Shown: positions 21,698 through 31,858, counted from the stretch's first letter. The stretch: 33,420 bases of DNA from Propionibacteriaceae bacterium (GCA_024636075.1 JAGXHS010000122.1:1-33420); one strand, 5' to 3'. Numbers and translations are program-made. The notes: generated by a model not told the origin, from the letters alone.

Positions 21698-23077
21698 TCA
21701 GCCCTTCTTCCCAGCTCGCAGGGTGTCGATGTCGAATCCGCCGAACGGTGCCGGCAGGTCTTCGTCCTCGACGTCGTCCTCCCACGGGTCGTAGGGCTGC
21801 TCGCCGTTGTCGTCGTCGAATCCCTGCGACGGATCGTAGGGATTGACCGGGCTTTGGCCGAGGTCGGCGGCCGCGACGTCGGCGCTGATGTCCTCATCGG
21901 GAAGATCGATCAGCACGTCCTTGACGTACCCCATGGCGGCTTCGGCGATGGGTACTTCTCGGAATTCGCGTTGCGAGGCGTACCAGCGGTAGTCGAGCAC
22001 CTCGTGGAACACCTGCGCCAGATCGCGTTTGGCGCGCAGTTCCTGGGGGATCAACCGAACCACCGCCTGGAAATTGTCGGTCAGCCACTTGTGCGCCACC
22101 ACAGCTTGGTCGACGTTCCATTGACCGGTGCGGAACCGGTAGGTGTCCAAATCATTGAGCAAGCGGCGGGCCTGGTGTTCCTCTGTGTCCAGTCCGGTCA
22201 GTCTGAGCAGCCGTCTCGAGTGGTGGCCGGCATCGACGACCTTCGGCTGGATGCGGATGGAATTGCCGTCCGGGGAGGTTTCGATGTCCAGTTCGGCAAC
22301 GTCGAAGCCCAGGGCATTGAGTCGTCGCACACGCGATTCAACTCGGTGCAGCTCGTTCCCGGCGAACTCCTCCACGGCCGTCAGCTCCGTCCACAACTCG
22401 CGGTACCGGGCTTCGATGGTCTCGACCAGGGTGAGGGGTTTCAGCGCCTCGTCCAACAGGCCGCCCGCCTCCAGATCGCAGAACTCGCCAAACAGGTTCG
22501 TGCGGGCGATCTGCAACTCGTGCTCGCGCTGCCCGGCAGAGAGCCGATCGTGGAGTTCGCCGGTCTCAGCGTCAACGAGGTAGGCGGCGAACTCGCCGGC
22601 GTCCCGACGGAACAGCACGTTGGACAGCGACACGTCACCCCAGAGGAATCCGAGCAGGTGTATCCGGGCGATCAGCACGACGAGCGCGTCCAGCAGTCGA
22701 AGAACCGTGTCGTGGCGCACGCCGGAGGAGAACAGCGCCCGATAGGGCAGCGAGAACTGCAGGTGCCGGGTGACCAGGATGGGATCCAGGGGCTTCCCGC
22801 TCGGAGTTTCCCTGCCGCTGATCACAGCAATGGGATCCACCGACGGCGTCCCGAGGCGTTGCAGGTCGCTTAGCAGCCGGTACTCGTGCACGGCCAGGTG
22901 TTCGACCACCTCCTTGGCGGCATAGACACTGTCGCCGACCCTGATGAACCGCACCACGTGCCGGGAGATTCCCCGGGGCAGCGCCACCAGGTGCTCGACC
23001 GGCCAGTCCGCCAACGAGACATCCCAAGGCAGTGCCAGCAAGCGGGTGTCCGGCTCGGCGGAGAGGAATCGGGGCAC
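21698..23077 (-). CDS. DUF4032 protein with kinase-like fold
   Basis: 459 residues from a GTG at 23077 with a G-run before it; the frame is open 29 codons further up. The N-terminal part resembles small-molecule or lipopolysaccharide kinases: AAKEVVEHLAVHEYRLL supplies a Lys and Glu pair, LLGFLWGDVSLSNVLF looks like the catalytic loop (Asp and Asn), and AYLVDAETGE like the metal-binding Asp motif. The middle is DUF4032 proper (about 225-390, ELWTELTAVEEF...HRVESRVRRLNALGFDV...KVVDAGHHSRRLLRLTG). The C-terminal ~70 residues are very acidic and disordered. The family is widespread in actinobacteria with no known substrate. Kinase activity is inferred from the motifs. Confidence 0.8.
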   Translation of the reverse strand: MPRFLSAEPDTRLLALPWDVSLADWPVEHLVALPRGISRHVVRFIRVGDSVYAAKEVVEHLAVHEYRLLSDLQRLGTPSVDPIAVISGRETPSGKPLDPILVTRHLQFSLPYRALFSSGVRHDTVLRLLDALVVLIARIHLLGFLWGDVSLSNVLFRRDAGEFAAYLVDAETGELHDRLSAGQREHELQIARTNLFGEFCDLEAGGLLDEALKPLTLVETIEARYRELWTELTAVEEFAGNELHRVESRVRRLNALGFDVAELDIETSPDGNSIRIQPKVVDAGHHSRRLLRLTGLDTEEHQARRLLNDLDTYRFRTGQWNVDQAVVAHKWLTDNFQAVVRLIPQELRAKRDLAQVFHEVLDYRWYASQREFREVPIAEAAMGYVKDVLIDLPDEDISADVAAADLGQSPVNPYDPSQGFDDDNGEQPYDPWEDDVEDEDLPAPFGGFDIDTLRAGKKG

Positions 23078-23219
23078 CCCCCCATGATGACACGATGCGT
23101 GATCGACCGAAGGTAGATGCAGTGACCCATACGCCCTCCGCAACCACCGCGGTGAGCTGGCCAAGTGCTTGTCACGCTCGGGTGCAACCAGACGCAGGAG
23201 ATTCCGGGAGCGGGGAGAT

Positions 23220-24383
23220 TCAGAGAGCTGCGGCTCGATCCAGGCCAGCGCTCAGGTCGCTCACCAGATCGCGCGCATCCTCGATGCCTGCCGAGATGCG
23301 CACCAGGCCGTCGCTGATTCCGGCCTGCCGACGGGCCTGCGGGGTCATCGATGCATGGGTCATGGTGGCCGGATGTGACACCAGGGACTCCACCCCACCC
23401 AACGACTCGGCCAGGTCGAAGCAGGCCAGACCGTCCAGCAACGCCCGGACGGCGGGTTCGCCGGAGAGTTCGAAGCTGAACAACGACCCGAATCCGTCTT
23501 GCTGTCGGGCTGCCACCTGGTGACCCGGATGGCTCGTCAAACCGGGGTAGTGCACGGCGCTGACGGCAGGGTGCCTGACGAGCAGATCCACCAGTTCGGC
23601 GGCGTTGAGCTGGTGAACGCGCATCCTGGCGTCGAGGGTACGTAGTCCACGCAAGGTCAGGTAGCTGTCGAAAGGGCTGCCGGTCAGGCCCAGCGCATTG
23701 GCCCATTGGGCCAGCTGCTCGTGCAGCTCGGTGGTGGCCGCCACGACGGCACCGCCCACCACGTCGGAGTGGCCGTTGATGAACTTGGTGGTGGAATGCA
23801 CCACCACGTCACAGCCATGTTCCAGTGGGCGCTGCAGCAGGGGTGAACAGAAGGTGTTGTCAGCCGCGACGACGGCGCCAGCGTCATGGGCCGCCGCGGC
23901 GACAGCAGAGATGTCGGTGACCCGGAGCAGCGGGTTCGACGGGGTCTCGATCCAGACCAAATCTGCTGGAGTCGCGAGGCTGACTGCCAGTGCGTCCGGG
24001 TCCGTCTGGTCGACGAAGTCGACGCGGAATCGTCCGGCGTCGGCCAACCAGCTGAACAGCCGCCATGAGCCGCCGTAGCAGTCGTGCGGCACGACGATCC
24101 GGCCCCCAACCGGCACCAAGGCCTCCAGGCACAGCGTGACTGTTGCCATCCCGGTGGCCACGACGACCCCGCCCGCACCACCCTCGAGCATCGTCAACGC
24201 CTCAGCAAGCTGGTCCCGGGTCGGGTTTCCGCTGCGGGTGTAGTCGTAACGGCGGGGGGAGGCGAAGGACTCGAAGGCGAAGTTCGTGGACAGGTACACC
24301 GGCGGCACGACGGCGCCGTACTGGGTGTCCGACTCCAGTCCAGCGCGGATCGCCTGGGTGACGCGGGTGGTGATGCGGCTCAT
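23220..24383 (-). CDS. metB: Cystathionine gamma-synthase
   Basis: 387 residues, Cys/Met metabolism PLP family. It joins an activated homoserine with cysteine to give cystathionine on the way to methionine. SDTQYGAVVPPVYLSTNF, YDYTRSGNPTRD, VPHDCYGGSWRLF and ETPSNPLLRV follow MetB closely. The PLP lysine is K200 (HSTTKFINGHSDVVGG). The ATG at 24383 follows AAGGAGCG; the open frame runs 50 codons further up without similarity. Cystathionine gamma-lyase belongs to the same family and cannot be fully excluded. Confidence 0.9.
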   Translation of the reverse strand: MSRITTRVTQAIRAGLESDTQYGAVVPPVYLSTNFAFESFASPRRYDYTRSGNPTRDQLAEALTMLEGGAGGVVVATGMATVTLCLEALVPVGGRIVVPHDCYGGSWRLFSWLADAGRFRVDFVDQTDPDALAVSLATPADLVWIETPSNPLLRVTDISAVAAAAHDAGAVVAADNTFCSPLLQRPLEHGCDVVVHSTTKFINGHSDVVGGAVVAATTELHEQLAQWANALGLTGSPFDSYLTLRGLRTLDARMRVHQLNAAELVDLLVRHPAVSAVHYPGLTSHPGHQVAARQQDGFGSLFSFELSGEPAVRALLDGLACFDLAESLGGVESLVSHPATMTHASMTPQARRQAGISDGLVRISAGIEDARDLVSDLSAGLDRAAAL

Positions 24384-24414
24384 GACGCTCCTTGATCGCA
24401 ACGGGTCCCGCACG

Positions 24415-24420
24415 ACCCTA
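24415..24420 (-). promoter_or_regulatory. metB -10 box
   Basis: TAGGGT on the minus strand gives a leader of about 25 nt carrying AAGGAG. The leader is too short for a SAM riboswitch. Confidence 0.45.
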
Positions 24421-24500
24421 GGGCCTGACCACCGCAGATCTGCCGCCGTCCATGCTGCGGGCGTAGAACCGCTGACAGCACGGCAATGCTGACAACACGA

Positions 24501-24535
24501 CAGTGGGGCCCCGCCGTGTCGGCGTGACCCCACTG
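24501..24535 (-). terminator. Terminator hairpin after ugpC/msiK
   Basis: Outer stem CAGTGGGG / CCCCACTG (24501-24508 and 24528-24535) and inner stem CGCCG / CGGCG (24512-24516 and 24520-24524). It lies 19 bp after the ugpC stop. On the minus strand it is followed by TCGTGTTGTC, a weak T-tract. Confidence 0.65.
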
Positions 24536-24554
24536 GTCGTGCTGAGGTGCTGGA

Positions 24555-25655
<1,101 letters not shown>

Positions 25656-25834
25656 GCCGAGTTCCTTTCCACGGGCAGGTACGTGCCCGACGATCCGTTG
25701 TGGAAGTGACCGAGGTCATTCTCGATCATTCGCAGTATCGCACAGCGAACGGTCGCACCGCAGGTACGCCGAGGCTTTGTTGCAGCACCTGCGGGGCGCG
25801 AACAGCCGGGTGCTTCGAGGGCCGTGGCAGGGAC

Positions 25835-25840
25835 TAGCAT
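25835..25840 (+). promoter_or_regulatory. tdh -10 box
   Basis: TAGCAT; the predicted leader is about 26 nt and carries GGAGGGG before the GTG at 25873. It supports that start over the ATG at 25843, which would lie upstream of the predicted transcription start. Confidence 0.5.
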
Positions 25841-25872
25841 TCATGGTGAAATGCTGGCGTCTGGAGGGGATA

Positions 25873-26934
25873 GTGAAGGCACTGGTCAAGACGCAGGCTC
25901 AACCCGGACTTGAGCTGATGGATGTCCCCGTACCGAACGCTGGGCCCAACGACGTGCTGATCAGGGTGGCCAGGACCGGGATTTGTGGCACCGACCTGCA
26001 CATCCTCAACTGGGACGGCTGGGCAGCGGCCAACGTCAGCGTGCCGATCATCGTCGGACATGAGCTGTGCGGTGAGATCGTCGAGGTCGGATCAGCCGTC
26101 GAAGATCTCGAGGTGGGCATGTTCTGTTCGGTCGAGGGGCATCAGGTGTGCGGCCGATGCCGGTCGTGTCTGGCTGACAAACGGCACCTGTGCGCTCAGA
26201 CCAAGGCTCTCGGCGTGCACATCGACGGAGCGTTCGCCGAGTATCTTTCCACGCCGGCGCAGAACGTCTGGGTGCATCGGACCGCGATTGATCCTGACGT
26301 TGCCGCGATCTTCGATCCTTTCGGCAACGCGGTCCATGCCGCGCTGCAGTTCCCCTGCCTGGGCGAGGACGTGCTGGTATCCGGTGCGGGGCCGATCGGC
26401 ACGATGGCGGCACTGGTAACCCGTCATGCCGGCGCCCGCAACGTGGTGATCACCGACCTCTCGGACGCCCGGCTCGATCTGGCCCGGTCGTTGGGGATCG
26501 ACGTCGCGATCAACGTCACGCGCGAGACCCTCGCCGACGCCCAACAGCAGTTGGGGATGTGCGAAGGATTCGACGTGGGCTTGGAGATGTCGGGTTCGGG
26601 AGCAGCGTTGGCCGACATGATCGTCAACATGACTCACGGTGGGCGGATCGCCATGTTGGGGATTCCGCCGTCGGAGATCCAGCTCGACATGGCCAAGGTG
26701 GTGTTGAACATGCTCACCATTCAGGGTGTGTACGGACGCAAGATCTTCGAGACCTGGTACGCCATGAGTGTCCTGGTGCAGTGCGGCCTGGACATCTCGG
26801 GGGTCATCACGCACCGTTTCCACTACTCGGACCACCAGGAGGCCTTCGCTGCAGCCGGCGGCGGTGCCGCTGGCAAAGTGTTGCTCGAGTGGACCGACCA
26901 TGTGCTGCTTGATTCGAACGGCGGAAAACGATGA
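25873..26934 (+). CDS. tdh: L-threonine 3-dehydrogenase
   Basis: 353 residues, zinc-dependent medium-chain dehydrogenase that oxidises threonine to 2-amino-3-ketobutyrate with NAD. Catalytic zinc ligands are C38 (GICGTDLHI), H63 and E64 (GHE). Structural zinc cysteines are C93, C96, C99 and C107, the same numbers as in E. coli Tdh. The cofactor motif is SGAGPIGTMAA, and EMSGSGAAL and GRIAMLGIP follow. The GTG at 25873 has GGAGGGG upstream. The stop overlaps the kbl ATG by 4 nt, so the two enzymes of the pathway are made together. Confidence 0.95.
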   Translation: MKALVKTQAQPGLELMDVPVPNAGPNDVLIRVARTGICGTDLHILNWDGWAAANVSVPIIVGHELCGEIVEVGSAVEDLEVGMFCSVEGHQVCGRCRSCLADKRHLCAQTKALGVHIDGAFAEYLSTPAQNVWVHRTAIDPDVAAIFDPFGNAVHAALQFPCLGEDVLVSGAGPIGTMAALVTRHAGARNVVITDLSDARLDLARSLGIDVAINVTRETLADAQQQLGMCEGFDVGLEMSGSGAALADMIVNMTHGGRIAMLGIPPSEIQLDMAKVVLNMLTIQGVYGRKIFETWYAMSVLVQCGLDISGVITHRFHYSDHQEAFAAAGGGAAGKVLLEWTDHVLLDSNGGKR

Positions 26935-28127
26935 CATCCCAGCCATACCAACACATAGCTCAGGATCTTGCGGCGGAGCTGCAGTCACTGCGCGACGAAG
27001 GTCTGTTCAAGGCCGAAGCTGCGCTCAGCACGCCGCAGTCCGCGCACATCGGCATCCAGGGCGGTCATACGGTACTCAACTTGTGCGCGAACAACTACCT
27101 CGGCCTGGCTGACCACCCGGTGCTGATCGCTGCCGCCAAATCAGCGCTGGACGAGTGGGGTTTCGGGATGGCCTCGGTGCGGTTCATCTGCGGCACCCAG
27201 CAGCCGCATCTCGACCTGGAGCGCGGGCTGTCGGAGCTGCTTGGCACTGATGACGCCATCCTCTACTCGTCATGCTTCGACGCGAACGGCGGCCTTTTCG
27301 AGGTCCTTTTCGACCAGCAGGATGCCATCATCTCCGACGCGCTCAACCACGCGTCCATCATTGACGGGGTGCGGCTTTCGAAGGCGGCCAGGTACCGATA
27401 CCGGAATCGCGACATGGACGATCTCGAAGCCAGATTGGTCGAGGCCTCCGGTGCAAGACGCCGGGTGATCGCCACCGACGGGGTCTTTTCGATGGACGGC
27501 TACGTGGCTCCGCTGGACAAGATCTGTGCACTGGCGGACAAGCACGACGCATTGGTGATGGTCGACGATTCGCACGCTGTCGGTTTCGTCGGGCCCAGCG
27601 GCGCCGGCACCCCGGAAAAATTCGGCGTCCAGGATCGGGTCGACATCGTCACCGGAACCCTCGGTAAGGCACTCGGGGGCGCGTCCGGTGGGTACACCGC
27701 CGCACGGCAGGAGATCGTCGACATCCTGAGGCAGCGATCCCGCCCCTACCTCTTCAGCAACTCGCTGGCGCCGGCCATCGTTGCAGCAGCGATTGCGACC
27801 CTCAACCTTCTCCGGGAATCGGCTGGATTGTTGGACCAGCTGCGCGAGAACACCATCTGGTTCCGGTCCGCCATGGCTGAGGCAGGTTTCGAGATCCCGG
27901 AATCCGACCATGCAATCGTGCCGGTGATGATCGGTGACGCCGCCGTTGCGGCGCAGATGGCCGAGGAGATCCTGGCCCACGGTGTCTATGTTCGAGCGTT
28001 CAGCTATCCGGTGGTGCCCAGAGGTGCAGCCAGGATCCGTACCCAGATGTCCGCCGCCCTCACCCGCAGTGACCTGCAACACGCCGTCGACGCCTTTGTG
28101 GCGGCACGTGCGACGGTGCTGGGCTGA
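26931..28127 (+). CDS. kbl: Glycine C-acetyltransferase (2-amino-3-ketobutyrate CoA ligase)
   Basis: 398 residues, alpha-oxoamine synthase family. It cleaves the product of Tdh with CoA to glycine and acetyl-CoA. The PLP lysine is K246 in TGTLGKALGGASGG. NLCANNYLGLADHP, RFICGTQ, DALNHASIIDG and DDSHAVGFVGPSGAGT are the family's conserved blocks, and the length equals that of E. coli Kbl (398). The overlap ATGA couples it to tdh. With glyA it links threonine, glycine and serine. Confidence 0.95.
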   Translation: MTSQPYQHIAQDLAAELQSLRDEGLFKAEAALSTPQSAHIGIQGGHTVLNLCANNYLGLADHPVLIAAAKSALDEWGFGMASVRFICGTQQPHLDLERGLSELLGTDDAILYSSCFDANGGLFEVLFDQQDAIISDALNHASIIDGVRLSKAARYRYRNRDMDDLEARLVEASGARRRVIATDGVFSMDGYVAPLDKICALADKHDALVMVDDSHAVGFVGPSGAGTPEKFGVQDRVDIVTGTLGKALGGASGGYTAARQEIVDILRQRSRPYLFSNSLAPAIVAAAIATLNLLRESAGLLDQLRENTIWFRSAMAEAGFEIPESDHAIVPVMIGDAAVAAQMAEEILAHGVYVRAFSYPVVPRGAARIRTQMSAALTRSDLQHAVDAFVAARATVLG

Positions 28128-28159
28128 CTGCTCGTGGACGTGTCGATCACCAGCTCGGG

Positions 28160-28165
28160 TAACCT
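28160..28165 (+). promoter_or_regulatory. -10 box of the VTT-domain gene, leaderless
   Basis: TAACCT, then 6 nt, then the GTG at 28172 (directly followed by an ATG). It lies in the 44-bp gap after kbl, so the gene can be transcribed separately from tdh-kbl. Confidence 0.5.
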
Positions 28166-28171
28166 TTCGCA

Positions 28172-29005
28172 GTGATGAACAAACCGACCGCAGGCGACCC
28201 GGGACCCGAACCCTTCGACCCGGGACCCGAACCCTTCCAGGTGGAAGCTGCCCGACTGGCCGGAGAATTGCCCACCGCACCCCCCGATCCGTCCGAGGGG
28301 GCGGAGGCACGCGGGACCTCCGCCCCCAAGGAGTGGTGGGACGATCCCAACATGCCGTGGCGGCACAAGCCCACTCGTTCCGATCTTGCCTGCATGGGCT
28401 GGATCGGTTTCATGGGACTGTTCGGATTGGCCATGCTGCCGCTGCGGGGTTGGCTGTTGGGGCTCAACCCGTCGCTGTTGGTGGCGCTCACTGGTTCCCG
28501 GTCCGGCTCGGCGGCTCTTGGCGCACTGGCATCGGTGGGCGATTACTTGGCGTGGTGGTGGCCCATGCTCGCGGGCAGTCTGATGAGCATCAAGCTCGAC
28601 TGGGTCTTCTGGTGGGCCGGCAAGCTGTGGGGTCGCGGCATGATCGAGGTCTGGGCTGGTCGCAGCGATCGCGCCGCCCGCAACTTTGCCCGCGCGGAAC
28701 GGGTGGCCCAGAAGTTCGGCGTCTTCGGTATGTTCATTGCCTACGTGCCAATCCCGCTGCCCTTGATGCAGGTGATCTTCGTGCTCGCCGGGGCGTCCGG
28801 CTGGAGTTGGAAGAAGTTCATGGCGCTGGACTTCGTTGCCTCCACCGTGTGGTTGATCGCCTATTTCCTGCTCGGATGGGCCGTCGGTGAACCGGCGGTG
28901 GAACTGCTCAAGGGGTACGCCAAGATCGCCAACTATGTGGCGATCGGTCTCGTGGTGCTGGTGATCGGCACCACCATCTGGAACGGTCGCAAGCGGAAGA
29001 GCTGA
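28172..29005 (+). CDS. VTT-domain (DedA/SNARE-associated) membrane protein
   Basis: 277 residues. A disordered, Pro/Glu-rich cytoplasmic segment (about 1-65) is followed by four to five membrane helices. The VTT core has the re-entrant pattern GDYLAWWWPMLAGSL, the glycine-rich FWWAGKLWGRG, then KFGVFGMFIAYVPIPLPLMQVIFVLAGASGWSWKKF with its conserved Pro and Gly. This family includes lipid scramblases and transporters of membrane phospholipid or undecaprenyl phosphate. The usual Arg in the FxRxxP motif reads YVPIPLP, so it is a divergent member. Specificity cannot be told. Confidence 0.78.
   Translation: MMNKPTAGDPGPEPFDPGPEPFQVEAARLAGELPTAPPDPSEGAEARGTSAPKEWWDDPNMPWRHKPTRSDLACMGWIGFMGLFGLAMLPLRGWLLGLNPSLLVALTGSRSGSAALGALASVGDYLAWWWPMLAGSLMSIKLDWVFWWAGKLWGRGMIEVWAGRSDRAARNFARAERVAQKFGVFGMFIAYVPIPLPLMQVIFVLAGASGWSWKKFMALDFVASTVWLIAYFLLGWAVGEPAVELLKGYAKIANYVAIGLVVLVIGTTIWNGRKRKS
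28195..28236 (+). repeat. 21-bp perfect tandem repeat inside the VTT gene
   Basis: Two identical 21-bp units (28195-28215 and 28216-28236) encode the peptide DPGPEPF twice in the disordered N-terminal tail. Being a multiple of three, copy-number change would not break the frame. Confidence 0.85.
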
Positions 29006-29036
29006 ACGGATCCCACCGCAGCCCGGGATGTGGCGA

Positions 29037-29573
29037 TCATTCGGTGCGGTGGCGCTCGTCCAGTGCGGCGCGGTATCCGTCCTCGGCAGCCGAATTGAAC
29101 GCCACCAGCACGATCTTCTTCACGGAGGTCTCGCAATCGTGGAGAGCTTCCACCGCGACACGGGTCGCCGCCGGCATCGGGTAGCCGTACACCCCGGCCG
29201 AGATGGTGGGGAACGCAATCGAGGTGGCGCCCAGCTCGTCGGCGATCCGCATCGATTCGGTGTAGCAGCTGGCCAACAATCGTTCGCATTCGGCGCTGCC
29301 GTCGAACACCGGTCCGACGGTGTGGATCACCCACCGGGATGGTAGGCGTCCAGCGCCCGTGGCGACCGCCTGTCCTGGTGGTAGCCCCTGGCGCAGTGTG
29401 CCCGCCCGTAGACGCCGACACTCGTCCAGGAGATCGGGACCAGCAGCCCTGTGGATGGCGCCGTCCACGCCACCACCGCCGAGCAACGACGAATTGGCGG
29501 CGTTCACGATCGCATCCACGTCAAGGGTGGTGATGTCACCGCGCCAGACGGCGATGCTCGCTGTGGTACTCAT
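29037..29573 (-). CDS. Macro-domain ADP-ribose hydrolase (YmdB-like)
   Basis: 178 residues, a single macro domain. Ligand motifs: GDITTLDVDAIVNAANSSLLGGGGVDGAIHRAAG near the N terminus, VIHTVGPVF in the middle and FPTISAGVYGYPM as the phosphate-binding loop. The family removes acetyl from O-acetyl-ADP-ribose or ADP-ribose from acidic side chains. The ATG at 29573 is chosen; a TTG six codons upstream is open but weak. It is divergent from the two-component operon across 233 bp and may be free-standing. No sirtuin or ADP-ribosyltransferase gene is adjacent. Confidence 0.9.
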   Translation of the reverse strand: MSTTASIAVWRGDITTLDVDAIVNAANSSLLGGGGVDGAIHRAAGPDLLDECRRLRAGTLRQGLPPGQAVATGAGRLPSRWVIHTVGPVFDGSAECERLLASCYTESMRIADELGATSIAFPTISAGVYGYPMPAATRVAVEALHDCETSVKKIVLVAFNSAAEDGYRAALDERHRTE

Positions 29574-29793
29574 CACCCCAGTACACCTCAATCCCGACCG
29601 TCAGGTCGCTTCCGCGCCCGAGGTGTCGTTGCGCTCGGGAACGTTCGGCACGCTTGCAGCAGCACATCACCCTCGCGTCCGGACGCTGGCGGGAGCGACG
29701 GATGCGAGGGCGACGGTGTGGGGGCGACCGCGGGGGAATCGCGAAAAGTCCGGGGTCGGCAACCCGAGGATGCTCGGTTGCTGGCTGCCTGCG

Positions 29794-29799
29794 TAGGGT
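29794..29799 (+). promoter_or_regulatory. -10 box of the NarL-type kinase gene
   Basis: TAGGGT, then 7 nt, then GTG at 29807, compatible with a leaderless start. An ATG at 29801, in frame, is too close to be included in the mRNA. I see no other gene in 29574-29793. Confidence 0.45.
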
Positions 29800-29806
29800 G
29801 ATGTAC

Positions 29807-31186
29807 GTGACCGAATACCGGCAGCATCGGCCCCGGGCGCCTGGTGCCCCACCCCACGGCTTCCCGATTCCCGGGGCACCGCAGCCAGCCGGGGTGGTTG
29901 AGCGTGGGCCGGTCCCCAGCCGCCAAGCTCAGCAGTACCCGCCGCCTCGACTACGGACCTTCGACAAGGTCTGGCGCTATGGGTTGGCCACCCTGGCCAT
30001 CGCGTTCAGTCTGCTGCTCCTGTTGGCGCTGCGCGTCCTGTCGGACAGCCCCGACAACACATCCGAGGTCGTCCCTCCGCCCTTGTGGTACATCTGGCTG
30101 TCTGTCGCGGTGTCCGTCGTGGCGGTGTGGATCATCCGCTACCGACGGCGTCACCCACTGCGCGTGCTGAGCTTCCTGTCGGTGCTCAACGCCATCACAT
30201 TCGTGGCCGGACCGATCACTGCATGGGCGTTGATCAGTCTGTGCACCCGTCGCCGATGGCGCGAGGTGTGGATCGCTTCCGGCGTGTATCTCGGCTGCGT
30301 GGTGGTAGGCCTACTGGTCAACCCATGGTCATCCAGAGTGACGTTGGGTATCGGTGGGCCAGGATTCGGCCCCGGGGTGTTGGGCTGGATCTCTGAAATC
30401 ACCGCCGAAGTGGGTGCGGTCGTGCTGTACGTCGTGATCGGGTTCTACGTGGGTGCCCGCCGGGACTTGATGGCATCGCTGAAGGATCGTGCCGAGAGTG
30501 CCGAACGAACCGCAGAGCTGAGCGCGCTGCAAGGTCAGTCCGCCGAGCGCAACCGGATCGCCCGAGAGATGCACGACGTGCTGGCCCACCGGATCTCCCT
30601 GGTCAGCATGCACGCCGGGGTGCTGGCATACCGTGACGACCTGAGTCCGGAGCAGACCCGCGAGATCGCCCGCACCATTCAGGAGAACGCCCACGCCTCG
30701 ATGACCGAATTGCGCACCGTGCTGGGATCGCTCCGGCAGGACGATGCGGGTGAATCGAGCACGATGCTGGAGTGGGCCCCGCCGGAGAAGCCGCAGCCCT
30801 TGCTGCGCGACATCGCTGAACTGCTCACCGATGCTGAGGCAGGTGGTGCTCAGGTGGAATACATCGACGAAGTGGCCTACCCGGAGCTGTTGCCCGGAAC
30901 CATCAGTCGACACGCCTATCGTGTCGTTCAGGAAGCCCTGACCAATGCGCGGAAACACGCTGCGGGAAGCCCCATCGCGGTCAGAGTCGCCGGAGCTCCC
31001 GGGCGTGGGCTCGAACTGACGATACGAAATCCGCTGTCCGGGAATGCCAGTGCTTCGGCGGCGCTCCCGGGCTCCGGTCTCGGCCTGGTCGGAGCGCGGG
31101 AACGGGCCGAACTGACCGGTGGTTGGGCGAAGTACGAGGTCACTTCCGACAACGCCTTCGAACTGAGAGCATGGTTCCCGTGGTGA
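29807..31186 (+). CDS. NarL-family sensor histidine kinase (HisKA_3)
   Basis: 459 residues. A Pro/Gln-rich cytoplasmic start (1-50) leads to about five membrane helices (58-78, 93-111, 122-145, 154-172, 198-218). Then comes a coiled coil, HisKA_3 with phospho-His H256 (ERNRIAREMHDVLAHRISLVSMHAG), and an HATPase with VVQEALTNARKHA (N-box) and GSGLGLVGARERAEL (G-box). The DSP-like loops outside are short, so the signal is probably sensed in the membrane, as in DesK/LiaS-type kinases. The stop overlaps the response regulator gene. The stimulus is unknown. Confidence 0.9.
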   Translation: MTEYRQHRPRAPGAPPHGFPIPGAPQPAGVVERGPVPSRQAQQYPPPRLRTFDKVWRYGLATLAIAFSLLLLLALRVLSDSPDNTSEVVPPPLWYIWLSVAVSVVAVWIIRYRRRHPLRVLSFLSVLNAITFVAGPITAWALISLCTRRRWREVWIASGVYLGCVVVGLLVNPWSSRVTLGIGGPGFGPGVLGWISEITAEVGAVVLYVVIGFYVGARRDLMASLKDRAESAERTAELSALQGQSAERNRIAREMHDVLAHRISLVSMHAGVLAYRDDLSPEQTREIARTIQENAHASMTELRTVLGSLRQDDAGESSTMLEWAPPEKPQPLLRDIAELLTDAEAGGAQVEYIDEVAYPELLPGTISRHAYRVVQEALTNARKHAAGSPIAVRVAGAPGRGLELTIRNPLSGNASASAALPGSGLGLVGARERAELTGGWAKYEVTSDNAFELRAWFPW

Positions 31187-31839
31187 ACGACATTTCGGTG
31201 CTGCTGATTGACGATGATGCCCTCGTGCGGGCCGGGCTCAAGTTGATATTGGGCGGCAATTCCGGCATCACCGTGGTCGGGGAAGGCAGTGACGGCGACG
31301 AGGTGGCTGCCTTGGTGCAGCGACTGTCGCCCGACGTGGTGCTGATGGACATCCGGATGGCGCGGATGGATGGGCTGTCGGCGACCGCAGAGTTGTTGAA
31401 GCGCAAGGATCCGCCACACGTCATCGTGCTGACCACCTTCGACTCCGATGATCTGGTGTTGCGGGCACTGCACCTGGGCGCTGACGGGTTCCTGTTGAAG
31501 GACACCCCTCCCGGGCGGATGGTGGAGGCGATCCACCAGGTTGTGGACGGCGAGCACAGCCTTTCACCGACGGTGGTGCACCAGCTGATCGCCGTCGCCA
31601 CGCAGAGCATGGGAGCCAGCCGGAAGGACGATGCGCTCGCAGAGCTCGGCGAACTCACCGACCGTGAACGCGATGTCGCACTGGCGATCGGGCAGGGGCT
31701 CTCCAACGCGGAGATCGCCGGTAGGCACTACATGAGCGTGGCCACCGTCAAGGCTCACGTGACGCGCATTTTCTCCAAGCTGGGCGTCACCAATCGGGTG
31801 CAGATCGCCATCAAGGTGCACGACGCGGGCCTCAGCTGA
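31171..31839 (+). CDS. NarL/LuxR-family response regulator
   Basis: 222 residues from the ATG at 31171; GTG at 31183, which overlaps the kinase stop as GTGA, is an equally plausible start. Receiver: acidic cluster IDDD (14-16), phosphorylated D60 (VLMDIRM), LTTFDSDD and LKDTPP with the conserved Lys. C-terminal LuxR helix-turn-helix: LTDRERDVALAIGQGLSNAEIA followed by SVATVKAHVTRIFSKLGV. It is the cognate partner of the kinase before it. Envelope-stress control is typical for such pairs but is not shown here. Confidence 0.92.
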   Translation: MVPVVNDISVLLIDDDALVRAGLKLILGGNSGITVVGEGSDGDEVAALVQRLSPDVVLMDIRMARMDGLSATAELLKRKDPPHVIVLTTFDSDDLVLRALHLGADGFLLKDTPPGRMVEAIHQVVDGEHSLSPTVVHQLIAVATQSMGASRKDDALAELGELTDRERDVALAIGQGLSNAEIAGRHYMSVATVKAHVTRIFSKLGVTNRVQIAIKVHDAGLS

Positions 31840-31858
31840 CGCCGCTCCACCGACGGAT

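Noticed and set aside
21524..22873. 449-codon open frame on the plus strand over cysS and the DUF4032 gene
   Set aside because: It spans two genes and the promoter between them in antisense; no domain is recognisable.
24384..24420. SAM-type riboswitch ahead of metB
   Set aside because: The predicted leader is about 25 nt and shows no aptamer-like pairing.
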